Program-made: the position numbers and the translations under genes
The notes under the pieces: generated by a model
The model's input: the letters and a program-made list of their open reading frames with translations, nothing else
Told to the model about the DNA's origin: nothing
The model's database searches: none
Assembly (NCBI GenBank): GCA_029449235.1
Contig: JANATG010000004.1
Span: 1,116,001-1,180,000, forward strand
Length of the DNA stretch: 64,000 nucleotides
Reading direction: 5' to 3'
From: Linnemannia schmuckeri
Lineage: Eukaryota; Mortierellomycota; Mortierellomycetes; Mortierellales; Mortierellaceae
In this document: piece by piece, positions 37,601 to 49,600 of the stretch
Layout of the letters: each line of letters opens with the position of its first letter
Position numbering within the stretch: the first letter of the stretch is position 1

Positions 37601-38361
37601 ACCTGCAAAAGGTCATTGGTTACCTGCTCCCTGCTGGCTCCTGGTCCGAGATCTGGCCCGTGTTGATCAACACTTTCCTCGGCACCCCACTATCTCTGTC
37701 CTCGTTCCTGATGATTATCATTTGCTGCTTCACCGATGGGTTTCCTTGCACAGCCCTGGTCATGGAGCAGGAAGAGTTTGACCTTCTCGCCCTTCCCCCT
37801 CGCAACTCCAAAAAGGAGCATCTGATTACGGCCAAGATCTACCTTCAGTCCTATGTCTTCATCGGCTCCGTCATGACCTTCTTCAGCAACATGCTGTTTT
37901 ACATGTACATTAAGGAGTACACCGGCGTACCGTTCAAGGACCTGGTCTTCACCTATGGCAATCCCAACTTTGAGAGCCGATACCCTCATATCGATGACGA
38001 CATGTTCAACAACTACTACGTCAACACCGGCCAGTGTGTCACCTTTATTGCCTTGGTTATCATGCAATGGGGCAACGTCCTCTCGATCCGCAACCGTCGC
38101 ATGTCAATCCTCCAAGCCGACCCTATCCGCCCCAAGCGCCGCAACTTGTGGTTGTTTGCCGGCATGTTCACGTCTCTCCTCATGGCCATCTTTGTCACTG
38201 AGGTCCCCTGGATCAATCAGATCATGTTAACCAACCCTGTCCCCATTAAGTACTGGTTTCTTCCCTTCCCTTGCGCCTTGGCCGTCTTGCTGTTGGATGA
38301 GACGCGCAAGTTGATGCTGAGAAGTTTCCCCAACAGCATTTTTGGCAAGCTTGCTTGGTAG
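34684..38361 (+). CDS. P-type cation ATPase, P2C (Na+/K+- or H+/K+-ATPase alpha-like)
   Basis: Exons 34684-35172, 35300-35918 and 36128-38361 give 1113 residues. All P-type hallmarks are present: LTGESEAIEG (A domain), PEG in M4 (AFIPEGMP), the phosphorylated Asp in CSDKTGTLTENK, KGAPD (nucleotide site), MVTGDFGLTAAAIA, and TGDGVNDAPALKAADVGVA. Ten membrane segments are expected. The overall order and the N-terminal Lys/Asp-rich region fit the P2C group, the pumps that exchange Na+ or H+ for K+ at the plasma membrane in animals and occur in early fungi without an obvious beta subunit. Two features are odd. M4 reads PEGMP instead of PEGLL. The M6 motif reads CCFTD where animal pumps have DLGTD, so one cation-binding Asp is replaced by Cys. 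Ion specificity is therefore open. Intron 2 splits PEG. Confidence 0.88.
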
Positions 38362-38453
38362 TGGATTTTTATGCATTTTTCTTATAACGAATTGGCGGTT
38401 ACACCATCTTGTAACGCATATTTTGTATGATCATTAGACATTTCCTGTGGAGT

Positions 38454-38459
38454 AATAAA
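38454..38459 (+). terminator. AATAAA polyadenylation signal of the ATPase
   Basis: AATAAA lies 93 bases after the stop codon in A/T-rich sequence. Confidence 0.5.
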
Positions 38460-38635
38460 AAAATATTTGATTTTTTTCATGTCGCTCGTGTTTTTCTTTA
38501 TTGTTTTTTTTGCAACCAGCGGTGGTGATAAGTAAGGAAGACAAATACGAAAAAAAAAAAAAAGAAGAAACGGAATACACGTTCGCATTCCTTAATGTCA
38601 GGGGCAAAAAGAGTGTTCATTCAGAGCAAAAGTAT

Positions 38636-38706
38636 TCCCAGTCCGGGGATCGAACCCGGGCCTTGTCGGTGAGAGCGACAAATCCTGACCACTGGACCAA
38701 CTAGGA
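38636..38706 (-). tRNA. tRNA-Glu (anticodon CTC)
   Basis: 71 bases on minus. The acceptor stem TCCTAGT/ACTGGGA has seven pairs, one of them T-G. The D-arm contains CCAGTGGTCAGGA. The anticodon stem TGTCG/CGACA closes the loop CTCTCAC, which gives CTC. The T-arm CCGGGTTCGATCCCCGG is an intact B box. There is no intron. A T4 run shortly 3' (minus) is a Pol III stop. The tRNA lies between the ATPase 3' end and the GCP5 promoter. Confidence 0.95.
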
Positions 38707-38886
38707 AACGCTTGTTAAAACATCAATTTTTTGTGATCTATCAATATTATGACCTAATTATCACGTGATAAATTTTTTAATCTTGTTTAGAAAGGCGCAC
38801 GTGGTCACCCGACCTTTGAAGCATAAAAAATCGCCACAGGCAAGAATTGAAGAGAGTTTATCTCCCAACCTTTAGCCGCTTTCACC

Positions 38887-41800
38887 ATGTCCAAACGGCG
38901 GTCTGCAGTCCTACCAGAAGCAGGAAGACAGCTCATCACTCATGTTACTGGATTCCAGGTGTGTGTATTTCTTCGGTCAGGAGTCTTCTTTTTGCATTCA
39001 ATCGTTCCAATTCATCAGCTCACCTCTGTCCACTGTGTTTCCTTTTACTAGCCTGGTCAGGAATACTTTGATACCTGCTCCGAATATGTCAGCCGCCACC
39101 TCTTTGACGTGAATGGTATGGGCGGCGTGCAGAACAAGGCAATGGACCACGAAGCAATCAACAAACGCGTTTATGGCCTGGCTGAGAAGTTCTTCATGAA
39201 GGGCCAGGATCAAAAAGCAGAGGCGCTTAAAGGATATCAGGGACGACTTCGACGGTTGGTGCGTTCTGTTGGAGAGGGCGACCGATTCAGGAAAATTATT
39301 ACAAGCAGCGAAACGGATCTGGAAGAAGCTGCCCAGAATATTGTCTCATCGGTTCTTTTGCTTTTGCTGGAACTCTCCGATACGCCGACCATAACGAGGA
39401 AGGGCGAATACGGTTATATCATCCCTCATAGTCTCAGACCAACCAATGCGCCGAAAACACAACAGCAGATCAACAAGGAGCTCTGGGCATCAATACTGAA
39501 GGATGATCCTCTCGTCGGTGATCATTGGAAGCAAGCCACAGTTGGAGTCGATCACCAGGAAGGAGAGAGTAGCGACAGCGACTTCGAGGACATGGATGTT
39601 AACCCGCGCGCTGTTCCCGTCTCGACGACCGAAGATCTTGGTTTCGCATCCAAAGAAGATGTTTTCGGAAAGGACAAGTCGAAGTATGCGACGAGCGCCA
39701 GAGACGCGCTCCAGCGCGATTATGGGATCTGGATGCATAGGAACGTATCGCGTACGCAGGTGCTTCCAGCGAAAACACTCGAACAGCAACAATATTGGCA
39801 GGGTGGTGATGTTATTTCGAAACAACCAACGCGATTATTTTCACGGCAAACGCACGACTATGATATCCAGTCCGCCTCAGATCTCAATTCAGCTCTCCAA
39901 AACTCCAAGGATTTTGTGCTGGCGCATAGTACCCCAGTCATGGACGAGATTGATATTATCCACGAAGTGTTCTTCCTGCTTCAAGGGCTTCCTACTACGA
40001 TATTTGTTCTTGGACAGGATGAGTCCTTCCAGGTAATTTGAGTGTATGCATGTGTGTGTTTAGCGAGATACATGCTAAACAATTTTACGGCTTATACGGA
40101 AAATCTAACCGTCTTCCTTATGGGTTGTAGCTGTCTCCCAAGGTCACTACGTCTCACTTATCTCCTGTAGCTGTGAGTGCAATTGTCAAACCATTTCAGG
40201 ATTCAGCCACGGTAATACGGATGCTACAGGCATTGGCCGATAGAATTTGCTCCGCATCGTCTCAGGCACATGGAAAAGTCATTCAGATGTTTGCTTCCGC
40301 AATCCATTCGGAGTTGGCCGAGTTCAAGAAGTTCGTGGCATCCATTCAGCGGACGTATAATCGCAAATACACAGGTATAAGAGATGTCAACGAAACGATT
40401 ATTCTTCGGGTCACGGTCATGTTTCGTTTCCAGTAATACCTTCCTGAGTCTAATTTGTGCTCGATATGTCTTTACTTTAGGTCCAACACAGAGGATGGCG
40501 TCCTTAATCGAACTGGAGGCGACGTTGTCAGGGCGATTGAACCTTGCGCATATGCTGCAGGACTTTATCAGACACTGCGACTTTCACAGTAAGTGGTTTT
40601 GTGGCGCACTCTGCATAAATATGTGACGCTCTAAAGCTTGTATTCTAAACGCATGCTGCAGGAATGAACACCCAATTATTAGCTGAACCTTCTAACAGCG
40701 GTGACCGTGCCTGTAGCTATTCGATCAATGTCCTGTCTCGACTTTACAGCAATGTTCGCCAACTGGACCTATGCGGTGACGTTCAAGCGTCAGCAATGTT
40801 TCAGCGACTGCTGCAACAGGCGATAAAGCCATTTCTCCTCAACATGGAGCGTTGGCTTTCAGGGCAGCCTTTTGACTCTGAATCAGAATTCATGATCAAG
40901 CTGTATGTGATACCATTGTCCTTGTGAGCTCTTAACTGTACCTTGGGTTGGCATAATGTGATGTCATACTAACTGATTTTGAGCCTCCCGCCTCGTAACT
41001 AGGTCTCCTCAGGTCGATCTTTTTTCGACACAGTTTTGGACTGATGGATGCCAGATTCAGGCAGAGATTGTTACGGAACATCTTACCAATGGCAAAACAC
41101 ACACCTCAACGGCGCAGATTTCACCCTGTTTCATTTCAGACCTCTCACTCAAACAACTGTTATACGCTGGCAAGGCGATGCAAATATCATTGGCGCTCAA
41201 GTCCTTTGAGGTATACTGAAGCTTTGGAATGGCCTTGTGTTTTTTTTTTGATATTTTGTAGGCTTAAAAGCGGAGGACTAACATTGATACATTTTGGAGT
41301 GAATAGACATCTATACCCATAGCTACAGGATTTGCAACTGCAGTTTCTCAACGCATGTTTGAGGAGAATGACAACAGGGACGCCATGGATTACACCAATA
41401 AGACCACTGATTCTACTTCGGCATTGCAACAGGACTTTCCCGGATACTCTACCATTCTCGCACGGCAGTACCCGTTGACACCACTATCGCCATTATTTAG
41501 CAACACAACGCGAACGAATAATCTTTCAAAGAGCGACGCAGCGATCAACTTTACGTGGAGAATGGAGTCTGAGCTGGCACAGGCGATACAGTTCCAGTAC
41601 TTGTCAGCCAACACTATTCTCAAGTCACTGCTCATCACTCAATCGCGACTACAATGGCATCTGAGGGGTATGTCCGAGTTCTTTTTTATGATGCAAGGCG
41701 AGGTTATGCACTTGTTTGCTGCCAACATCTTCTATAAGGTACAGTACCTTAAATCTTACCTTAAAGAATGCCCAAGTGAGGTTAAGATTCGACGAAGGGT

Positions 41801-43338
41801 TTCTTACTCATAGTCATTCTTTTTTTTTTTTTTTTTTTTTTTATTTATTTTTTTTTTATTTTTTTATTTTTTATTTTTATTTTTTTTGATACAATAGATG
41901 AAGCGTAAGCGGCCATGGCTCGATAGCTACACTCTAGAGTCTACCTTTCACCAAGTCGCCACAATGTGTGATTGGAAGTATGCCAGGTTTGCCAAGGTCA
42001 GAGTTGGCGAGGGAAAGCGCCCTTGGACGGATCTCGTACGGCTCAAGGCGCAGACTCTGGAACTCATTGAGTTTGACTACATGGTATGTTAAAACGACGG
42101 AAAATGACAAGGGTGTTGATGATAGCGTGTGTCTACGTTCTAATAAACTGCCTTTGGTCTGTTGCAGCTTCCTTGGCCTCTAAATGGGGTCTTTTATTCA
42201 ACCGAGAACTCAAAACGGATGTATAGTCGGATCACGGGGTTGCTCTTCCAGCTCCAAACAGCCAAATTTGCTATCGAGCAGTCCTTCTTTCTCAAGTCTA
42301 AACCTCCACGTACGCCGGAGTTGTCAACATTTTGGAAGCTGCGGATGCGATTCCTAAGTACCATGAACGACCTCTGGAGCTACTTCATGATGACAGTAAG
42401 CAGAGCCCAATTAGCCATCTCTTTATATACTGGCACCAAAAATGCGGATTATGCTGGACTTGCATACGTTACTGATTCATGTTTTCTTTCTCTTCGTTTT
42501 GTAGGTACTTGACGTGCAGATTCAAAAATTTCAGTCACAAATCGAAGGACAAGGCGACTTGGACAACATGATTCGACTCTCGCAGCGCTTTATCGGCATA
42601 TGCTACGAGCGCTGCTTCTTGAAAGAGAAGACTTTGCCCTTGCGTCGATCACTCTTGACAATGCTTAATCTTGCACTCGAGTTCTCGACACTCTTTTCAA
42701 GATTTATTGCGGATCGTGCTCAGGAAGAAGATACACAATTGAAGGTTGCTGAGCCTATAAGAGAACGGACAGGTCGTAGCGGGAGAAGAGTGAGCTTCAA
42801 GCCCGCACCAAGGGTCAATCTAGGCGTTCATAGGTCCATCCCTGTCAGATCAACAGGCGAGCTCAGCTCAGACTCGGAAGAAGACTCTTATGATCAAGAG
42901 CAGGACTGGGATGGAGGACAGGAAGAGAAAGGTTACTCTGCACACGACAACCAATACCATCGCACCGACGAGGATATTGAGATGGACCAAGGGGAGAGCT
43001 TCAGTAGTATCAAGAAGCAACGAGTTGATTCAAACACGACAGGGTTCCCACGCGAGCGGTCATTCCAAAGACGAGAGTACAGGCGAACAGATGTGTCTCG
43101 CAAGACGTCGCAGGGTGGCATTGGCAGCGGCTCATATCGCGAATCCCTTGAGGCGATCGAGCAAGAGTTCAATCGGTGTCGAGAGTTCCTTGCTAAAAGT
43201 TTGCAAGTGGTTGTTAACTCGAATGCGGCCAGGGGATTCGCTGCTCGCCGAGGTGGAGGTCAGTCGAGTGAGCAGGATGCGCGGGGTGAGGGAGACTCGG
43301 ACTATCTCGATGGGCTGATCCTAGCCCTGTTGTCCTAG
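38887..43338 (+). CDS. GCP5: gamma-tubulin complex component 5 (GCP5)
   Basis: Ten exons 38887-38958, 39052-40032, 40131-40374, 40481-40588, 40662-40902, 41003-41210, 41307-41738, 41898-42083, 42168-42395 and 42505-43338 give 1177 residues, in phase throughout. GRIP1 begins near IDIIHEVFFLLQGLPT. The family motif LLYAGKAMQ closes GRIP1, and GRIP2 contains SEFFFMMQGEVMHLF, LPWPLNGVF, and the four-helix end with MIRLSQRFIGICYERCFL. N-terminal matches (LLLLELSDTPT) favour GCP5 over GCP4 or GCP6. The protein helps form the gamma-tubulin ring that nucleates microtubules at spindle poles. The acidic/Arg-rich insert near the C-terminus (nt 42740-43140) is probably disordered. Exon 7 start was set by the CTAAC branch site at 41276 and the only acceptor that keeps the frame open. 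Confidence 0.88.
41820..41888 (+). repeat. T-rich simple repeat inside GCP5 intron 7
   Basis: 69 bases of T with five isolated A, forming almost the whole polypyrimidine tract before the exon 8 acceptor. Confidence 0.9.
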
Positions 43339-43607
43339 ATGACATTCGCGTCTTCTTGTTCACCACTGTGACTTGCAAAAGAATCAAAACACAGACGCGC
43401 GCCTTTAAATTAAAAAAAGGACGGTTAGAAAAACATAAATAATGCGCGTTGCCACTTCCAGGCACCAACCTCTCCTTCTTTCGTTGTACTACATCATCTT
43501 TGTTCCTCTCTTGGACACTTCTCACCCGCCGCCCGCCGTGTTCACTTTTCTGCACATGACCCCCTAACGAAAAAACATAACAGCAGCCAACCAACAACAA
43601 CACTCAT

Positions 43608-43646
<39 letters not shown>

Positions 43647-43652
43647 GCAGAC
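43339..43652. other. promoter and leader of DNA polymerase epsilon gene
   Basis: Short tandem gap between GCP5 and POL2 on +. It ends in an AC microsatellite directly before the ATG. No other gene. Confidence 0.6.
43611..43645 (+). repeat. (AC)n microsatellite, 35 bases
   Basis: Seventeen AC units plus A, ending seven bases before the POL2 start codon, so it is probably in the 5' leader. Length changes here would alter the leader and perhaps translation. Confidence 0.9.
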
Positions 43653-46600
43653 ATGGGATTTAAAAAGACAACCTTCGGACTCATGCCACCATCGAATCGT
43701 GGTGGTGGCTCATTTCGAGGAGGTCGAGGTGGTGGTAGTGGACGAGGCAGCAAGTCATATAGAGACCCCAAAGCACAGGCATTTGTACCGACCGGTGATG
43801 AAGGAACTCACGTCGAGCAGCGTTTTGACGATGCCGTGCTGCAAGATGAGATTGATGAAAAGCTCGGCTTTTTCAAGTTCCAGGAAGGGCCTGAAAAATT
43901 GGGATGGCTCATTAATCAGCATGCTGTAAGTTGCCGATTGCATGTCCTTTAATTCTGCTTTACTCTTCATTTCATTTTTTTTCATAGTGACGGAGACTGA
44001 TTCTTTCTTTTGAATTGGTGTCATAGACGATCGTAAAAGACGAAGATTGGCCAACAGGGCGATCGGCGATTGACTATTACTTTATCCAGGACGACGGTGA
44101 GATGTTCAAAACAACCTTGAAGTACAACCCCTACTTTTACATTGCTGTTAAGGTAAGCAATCATTAGAGATGTAAAATATCCTGAGCATTGTTTCACTGC
44201 AATATCTTATACTAAAACATGTGTGATTTTCCATTTTCGTTTGGGTTTTGGGATAGGTTGGATATGAGGGCGACGTTGAAGAGTACATTCGTAGGAAGTT
44301 TGAGAACTTGGTCGAGAAGATGACCAGAGTGCAGAAGGAAGATTTGGATATGGTAAGGAATGATTCGTATTTGCGTAGGGTGTTCAACTATCGCGAACAA
44401 TGGAACCATGATTGTCCTCCGACCAGGAAGTGTATTCATACAATTACACATTGCGCTTCTGAATATCAATAGCCAAACCATCTTCTTGGAAACACCCGGA
44501 CATTTATCAAACTGGCATTCAGGAATGTTCGGGATTTGTTGAGCGTGCGAAAGGTTGTCTTTCCAGCGGCTAAGCAGAACCTGGCAAAGATGTCTGTCCT
44601 GGATACCTACGCCGAAACCGTCTCCGCAGCAAATGACTTTGGCATGGACCACGAACCGATCTCTTCAAAAGCAGGAGGAGGGGACGGACTGGACTACATT
44701 GTCGATATTCGGGAGTACGATATTCCATATACCATCCGTGTGGCCATTGACAAAGGTACAGTACGTTGAACAATGGACCTACTGGAGTCATGGGGCTGCA
44801 CGTTTTGGTCAGATGACTTACATGACCTCTTCTCATTTCTCTTTACAGACATTCGTATTGGATTGTGGTACACTGTTCGAGTCACACCCACAGATGTGGA
44901 AATCAAGCGACAGTTCGACAGGGTGGCCCGTGCAGACCCAGTAGTATTTGCGTTTGATATCGAGACAACAAAGTTGCCACTCAAGTTTCCCGACGCCGCA
45001 ATTGACTCTGTGATGATGATATCATATATGATCGATGGTCAGGTAAAGACGAACTCAGATGGTATTCCAAATGCAGGAGACGAGTTTGATTTCATGTGCA
45101 ATAATCAAGTCGCTAACTTCTGTTCATTTTTGTCGTTCAACTATAGGGCTTCCTGATCACAAATCGAGAGGTGGTTTCTCAGGACATTGATGACTTTGAA
45201 TATACCCCCAAGCCAGAATACGAAGGCTTGTTTACAATCTTCAATGAGCCCAACGAGGTACGTCTTGGGAGCTGATGCAGTTCTTGGGCAAGTAGGAAAA
45301 GTTACTCGCAGCACAGCGCTAGCCTCTAACTCTGGCATTGTCATATCGTGTTTCGCTGTTTATAGGAAGAGTGCCTTCGTCGATTTTTTCACCACGTGCA
45401 GGAAGTCAAACCCACCGTGTTTGTCACATACAACGGAGATTTTTTCGATTGGCCATTCGTGGAGGCTCGAGCAAAGATTCACGGAATTGATATGTTCCTG
45501 GTAAGACTTTTGGTCTATAATAACGGGTACTATCCACGTGGGTTCCAGACTGCGTTCCGCAAGACTTGTACGCTTACTGCCGGCTGTTGTTGGCAACTGA
45601 AAATATTTAGGAAATCGGAGTCAAGAAGGACGACGAAGACGAGTACAAATCCAACACCGCTGTTCACATGGACGCTTTCCGCTGGGTCAAGCGTGATTCA
45701 TATCTACCCATGGGAAGTCAAGGTCTGAAGTCGGTCACAAAAGAAAAGCTGGGCTATAATCCCATGGAGCTCGACCCAGAAGACATGACTAGGTTCGCCT
45801 CAGAGAGGCCTCAGACATTGGCTCAATATTCTGTTTCCGATGCTGTTGCTACCTACTACTTGTATATGAAATACGTGCATCCTTTTATTTTTTCCCTCTG
45901 CAATATTATCCCGATGAATCCAGACGAGGTCTTGCGTAAAGGTTCCGGTACTCTTTGTGAGACCCTTCTCATGGTAAGTCAAGCAATTACATTCACTAGA
46001 AGGTTGTTTTTTGAATATAGTCAATACGATACTTACTTTCTATTCTTTTATTGTGCTCGTATTAGGTTGAAGCATATCAGGGCAACATTATCATGCCTAA
46101 TAAGCATGTCGAGTCATTCAACAAGATGTACGATGGACACCTGCTGGAGAGCGAAACTTATGTCGGAGGACACGTCGAGGCGCTGAAGGCCGGTGTTTAC
46201 AGAAGTGATATCCCCAACGACTTCAAACTCGACCCAAGTACGGCACAACAGCTTATCGACGATTTGGACGCAGCCTTAAAGTTCAGTATTGAAGTCGAGG
46301 GCAATCTTAAGATGGAAGATGTTCTCAACTATGAAGAGGTAAGAGAGCTTTTTTCAAACAAATATGTCAATGTAGCGATAAAGCAAAAAAAATTGGTCAT
46401 GAATCTAATACGTGGTCGTTTGTTTCCAATTCGGCCACCGGCTCTAGGTGAAAGCGGCAATTACGGCGCCATTAGAGGATCTGCGAGACAACCCCAAGCG
46501 ACGCGAGAATCCTAGCATCTACCATTTGGATGTTGCCGCCATGTACCCCAACATTATTCTTACCAACCGACTTCAACCGGATTCGATCATCGAGGAGTCA

Positions 46601-49600
46601 ACTTGCGCTGCATGTGATTTCAACAGAGTCGGGAAGGAGTGCGATCGGAGGATGACCTGGTCATGGCGCGGAGAATACTTCCCAGCCAAGAGGAGTGAGT
46701 ACAACATGATCAAGAACCAGCTGGAGTCCGAGCGCTTTCCTGGGAAGAAACCCTGGGACGAGCCACGGACGTTTCACAGTTTGACTGAAGCCGAACAGGC
46801 ATCGTTGATCACGAAACGTATTGCCGAGTACTCGAGGAAGGTCTACCGCAAGACACATGAGACCAAGGTCATGGAGCGAGAGGCAGTCGTATGTCAGAGA
46901 GAAAACCCGTTCTACGTTGATACTGTCAAGGCTTTCCGTGATCGTCGATACGAATACAAGGGTCTGCACAAGAAGTGGAAGGGAGAAACGGACAAGGCGT
47001 TGAAGTCAGGAGATCTTGTTGAGATTGAGAACGCAAAGAAGATGGTCGTTCTGTACGACTCTCTTCAGCTGGCTCACAAGTGTATTCTTAACTCTTTCTA
47101 CGGATACGTCATGAGAAAGGGCGCGCGTTGGTACTCAATGGAGATGGCCGGTATTGTATGTCTGACCGGAGCAAGGATCATTCAGCTGGCGCGTCAGTTG
47201 GTCGAGCGAATGGGCCAGCCTCTCGAGCTGGACACGGACGGTATCTGGTGTATCTTCCCGCAGACGTTCCCCGAGAATTTTACCTTCAAGCTTAAGAGTG
47301 GAAAGAAGTTCCCCATTTCGTATCCATGTACCATGCTCAACCATTTGGTCCACGCCAAGTTCACCAACAAGCAGTACCAGGTCCTCAAGAATCCCGACGA
47401 TCACGAGTACGAGACGATCGAGGAGAACAGTATCTTCTTCGAAGTCGACGGTCCTTATCACGCTATGATATTGCCCGCATCTAAGGAAGAGGACAAGCTG
47501 CTGAAGAAGCGTTATGCCGTGTTCAACAAGGACGGGTCGATTGCTGAGCTGAAAGGTTTCGAGGTCAAGCGTCGTGGAGAACTCAAGCTCATCAAGAACT
47601 TCCAGTCGCAGCTGTTCAAGGTCTTCTTGGAGGGTTCCGATCTCGTGGGGTGTTACGATGCCGTGGCAAGAGTCGCCAACCAGTGGCTCGACGTCTTGTA
47701 CAGTAAGGCGGTTGATCTGGAGGAGGATGAGCTCTTTGATCTGATTTCCGAGAACAGGAACATGTCCAAGTCGCTGGAGGAGTACGGAGCTCAAAAGTCG
47801 ACTGCCATCAGTACCGCAAGGAGACTGGGAGAGTTTTTGGGCGATCAGATGGTCAAGGACAAGGGACTGAATTGCAAGTTCATTATCGCCACCCAGCCTG
47901 CCGGTGCCCCTGTCACAGAGCGTGCTATCCCCGTCGCCATTTTCTCTGCCGAACCCGCGGTCATGAAGTTCTACCTCCGAAAGTGGCTCAAGGACAGCAG
48001 TTTGCAGGACTTTGACATCCGATCGATTTTGGACTGGCACTACTACTTGGAGCGATTCGGAGGCGTTATCCAGAAGCTGATCACTATTCCCGCGGCAATG
48101 CAGGAAGTCTCCAACCCCATTCCTCGCGTTCGACATCCCGACTGGTTGTTCAAGCGTGTGGCTGCCGTGGACGACAAATTCAAGCAGCACCGCATCACCG
48201 ACGCTTTCAAGCCTGCCGAGAAGCGTCCGTTCGATGAAAATGGTATAATGGATCTGGAGGATTTTGGTTCATCCGGCGCCAACCAAGACATGCCCTCGAG
48301 GCCCATTGTCCACAAGATTACCAAGAAGGGCAAGAACGGCAAGACGCAACAGCAGCACAAATCGATCGAGGAGCAGGTCTTGGAGCTCGAGTTGCCTGCC
48401 GAGATGCCTGACATGCTCACAGACTACCATGGGTTCTTGGCGTATCAAAAGAAGAAATGGAAGCGTCAGAGATTGGAGCGAGCTCAGCGGAAAGCTCTGG
48501 GTCAGTCCCGTGCCAAGGGTCCCACCGGTTCTCTGTCGGGCTTTATTCACCAACAGTCGACCAACATCTTGACCAACGTCTGGCAGATTGTGCAAATTGT
48601 CGAATCGGAGATTCCCGGCGAGTTCAGGCTCTGGATCCTCATCGACAAGACTCTTCATTCGGTCCGTTTGTCCGTGCCACGCATCTTCTACGTCAACAGC
48701 CGAGTTGAGGATGCTAACCATGAGACTCGACTCTTTCCCAAGCAGAAATTAGTCAGGACTCTACCCCGTGCCCATCCTTGTCTTCATCTGTACCAGTTCA
48801 CGATGCCCGAGAGTCTGTACCAGAAGGAGTCCAAGAACTTGTCCAGCTTCTTCAGTCATCCTGACGTGGAGGGCGTGTACGAGACCCAGTTGCCGTTATT
48901 CTACAGAGCGATCATCAACCTGAGCTGTGTGTGTTCTGTCACCAACCGAGCGAAGCGCGGTTTGGATGAGGGTTTCGAGCTTGCCGACCTCAAACCGGTG
49001 AGTATGGACAAGATGCCCTACTTGCAGGATGACCGGGCACTCAGCTATTTGTATTTGTATCACGCCACGACGGATACTCGACATTTGTTTGCTCTCTTCT
49101 CCTCGGTCCACAACCGAGTCTTTGTGTTTGTGGTGGACGCACCCGGACAGAAAGGTCAGATGCCTAACATGAGCAGGACGTACGAAGCAGTTAAGGCCGA
49201 GATTGACCGGATGCCGGACACTACTCGACGACCCAACAAAGCTTTCGACTACTTTGGTCAGCTCCAATTCGAGATTGAGTATGTTACCAGCGAGAAGGCC
49301 GCACTCAAGAGTCTGGTCAAGTGCCTCAGCAAATACCAGGATGAGCGTCGCGGTCCCACGGCGGTGATTTTACATTCACCTATGAGTCGCCAAAAGATGC
49401 TGGAGAATATGAGTATTCTCTCCGATTTCCCACTCATCTCGATGCCCTGCCCCAAGAGCACCAAGCCGTTCCAAGCTTTGGCCTGGCAATCAAATGCGAC
49501 CAAGCGTATGTTGGCCCAGTTCCTGTCTGTAGGAGGTTGGATCACGGAACAGATTGCCTTGGCAAGATACGCGGATGTCCCTCTCTGCAATATCGAGCAA

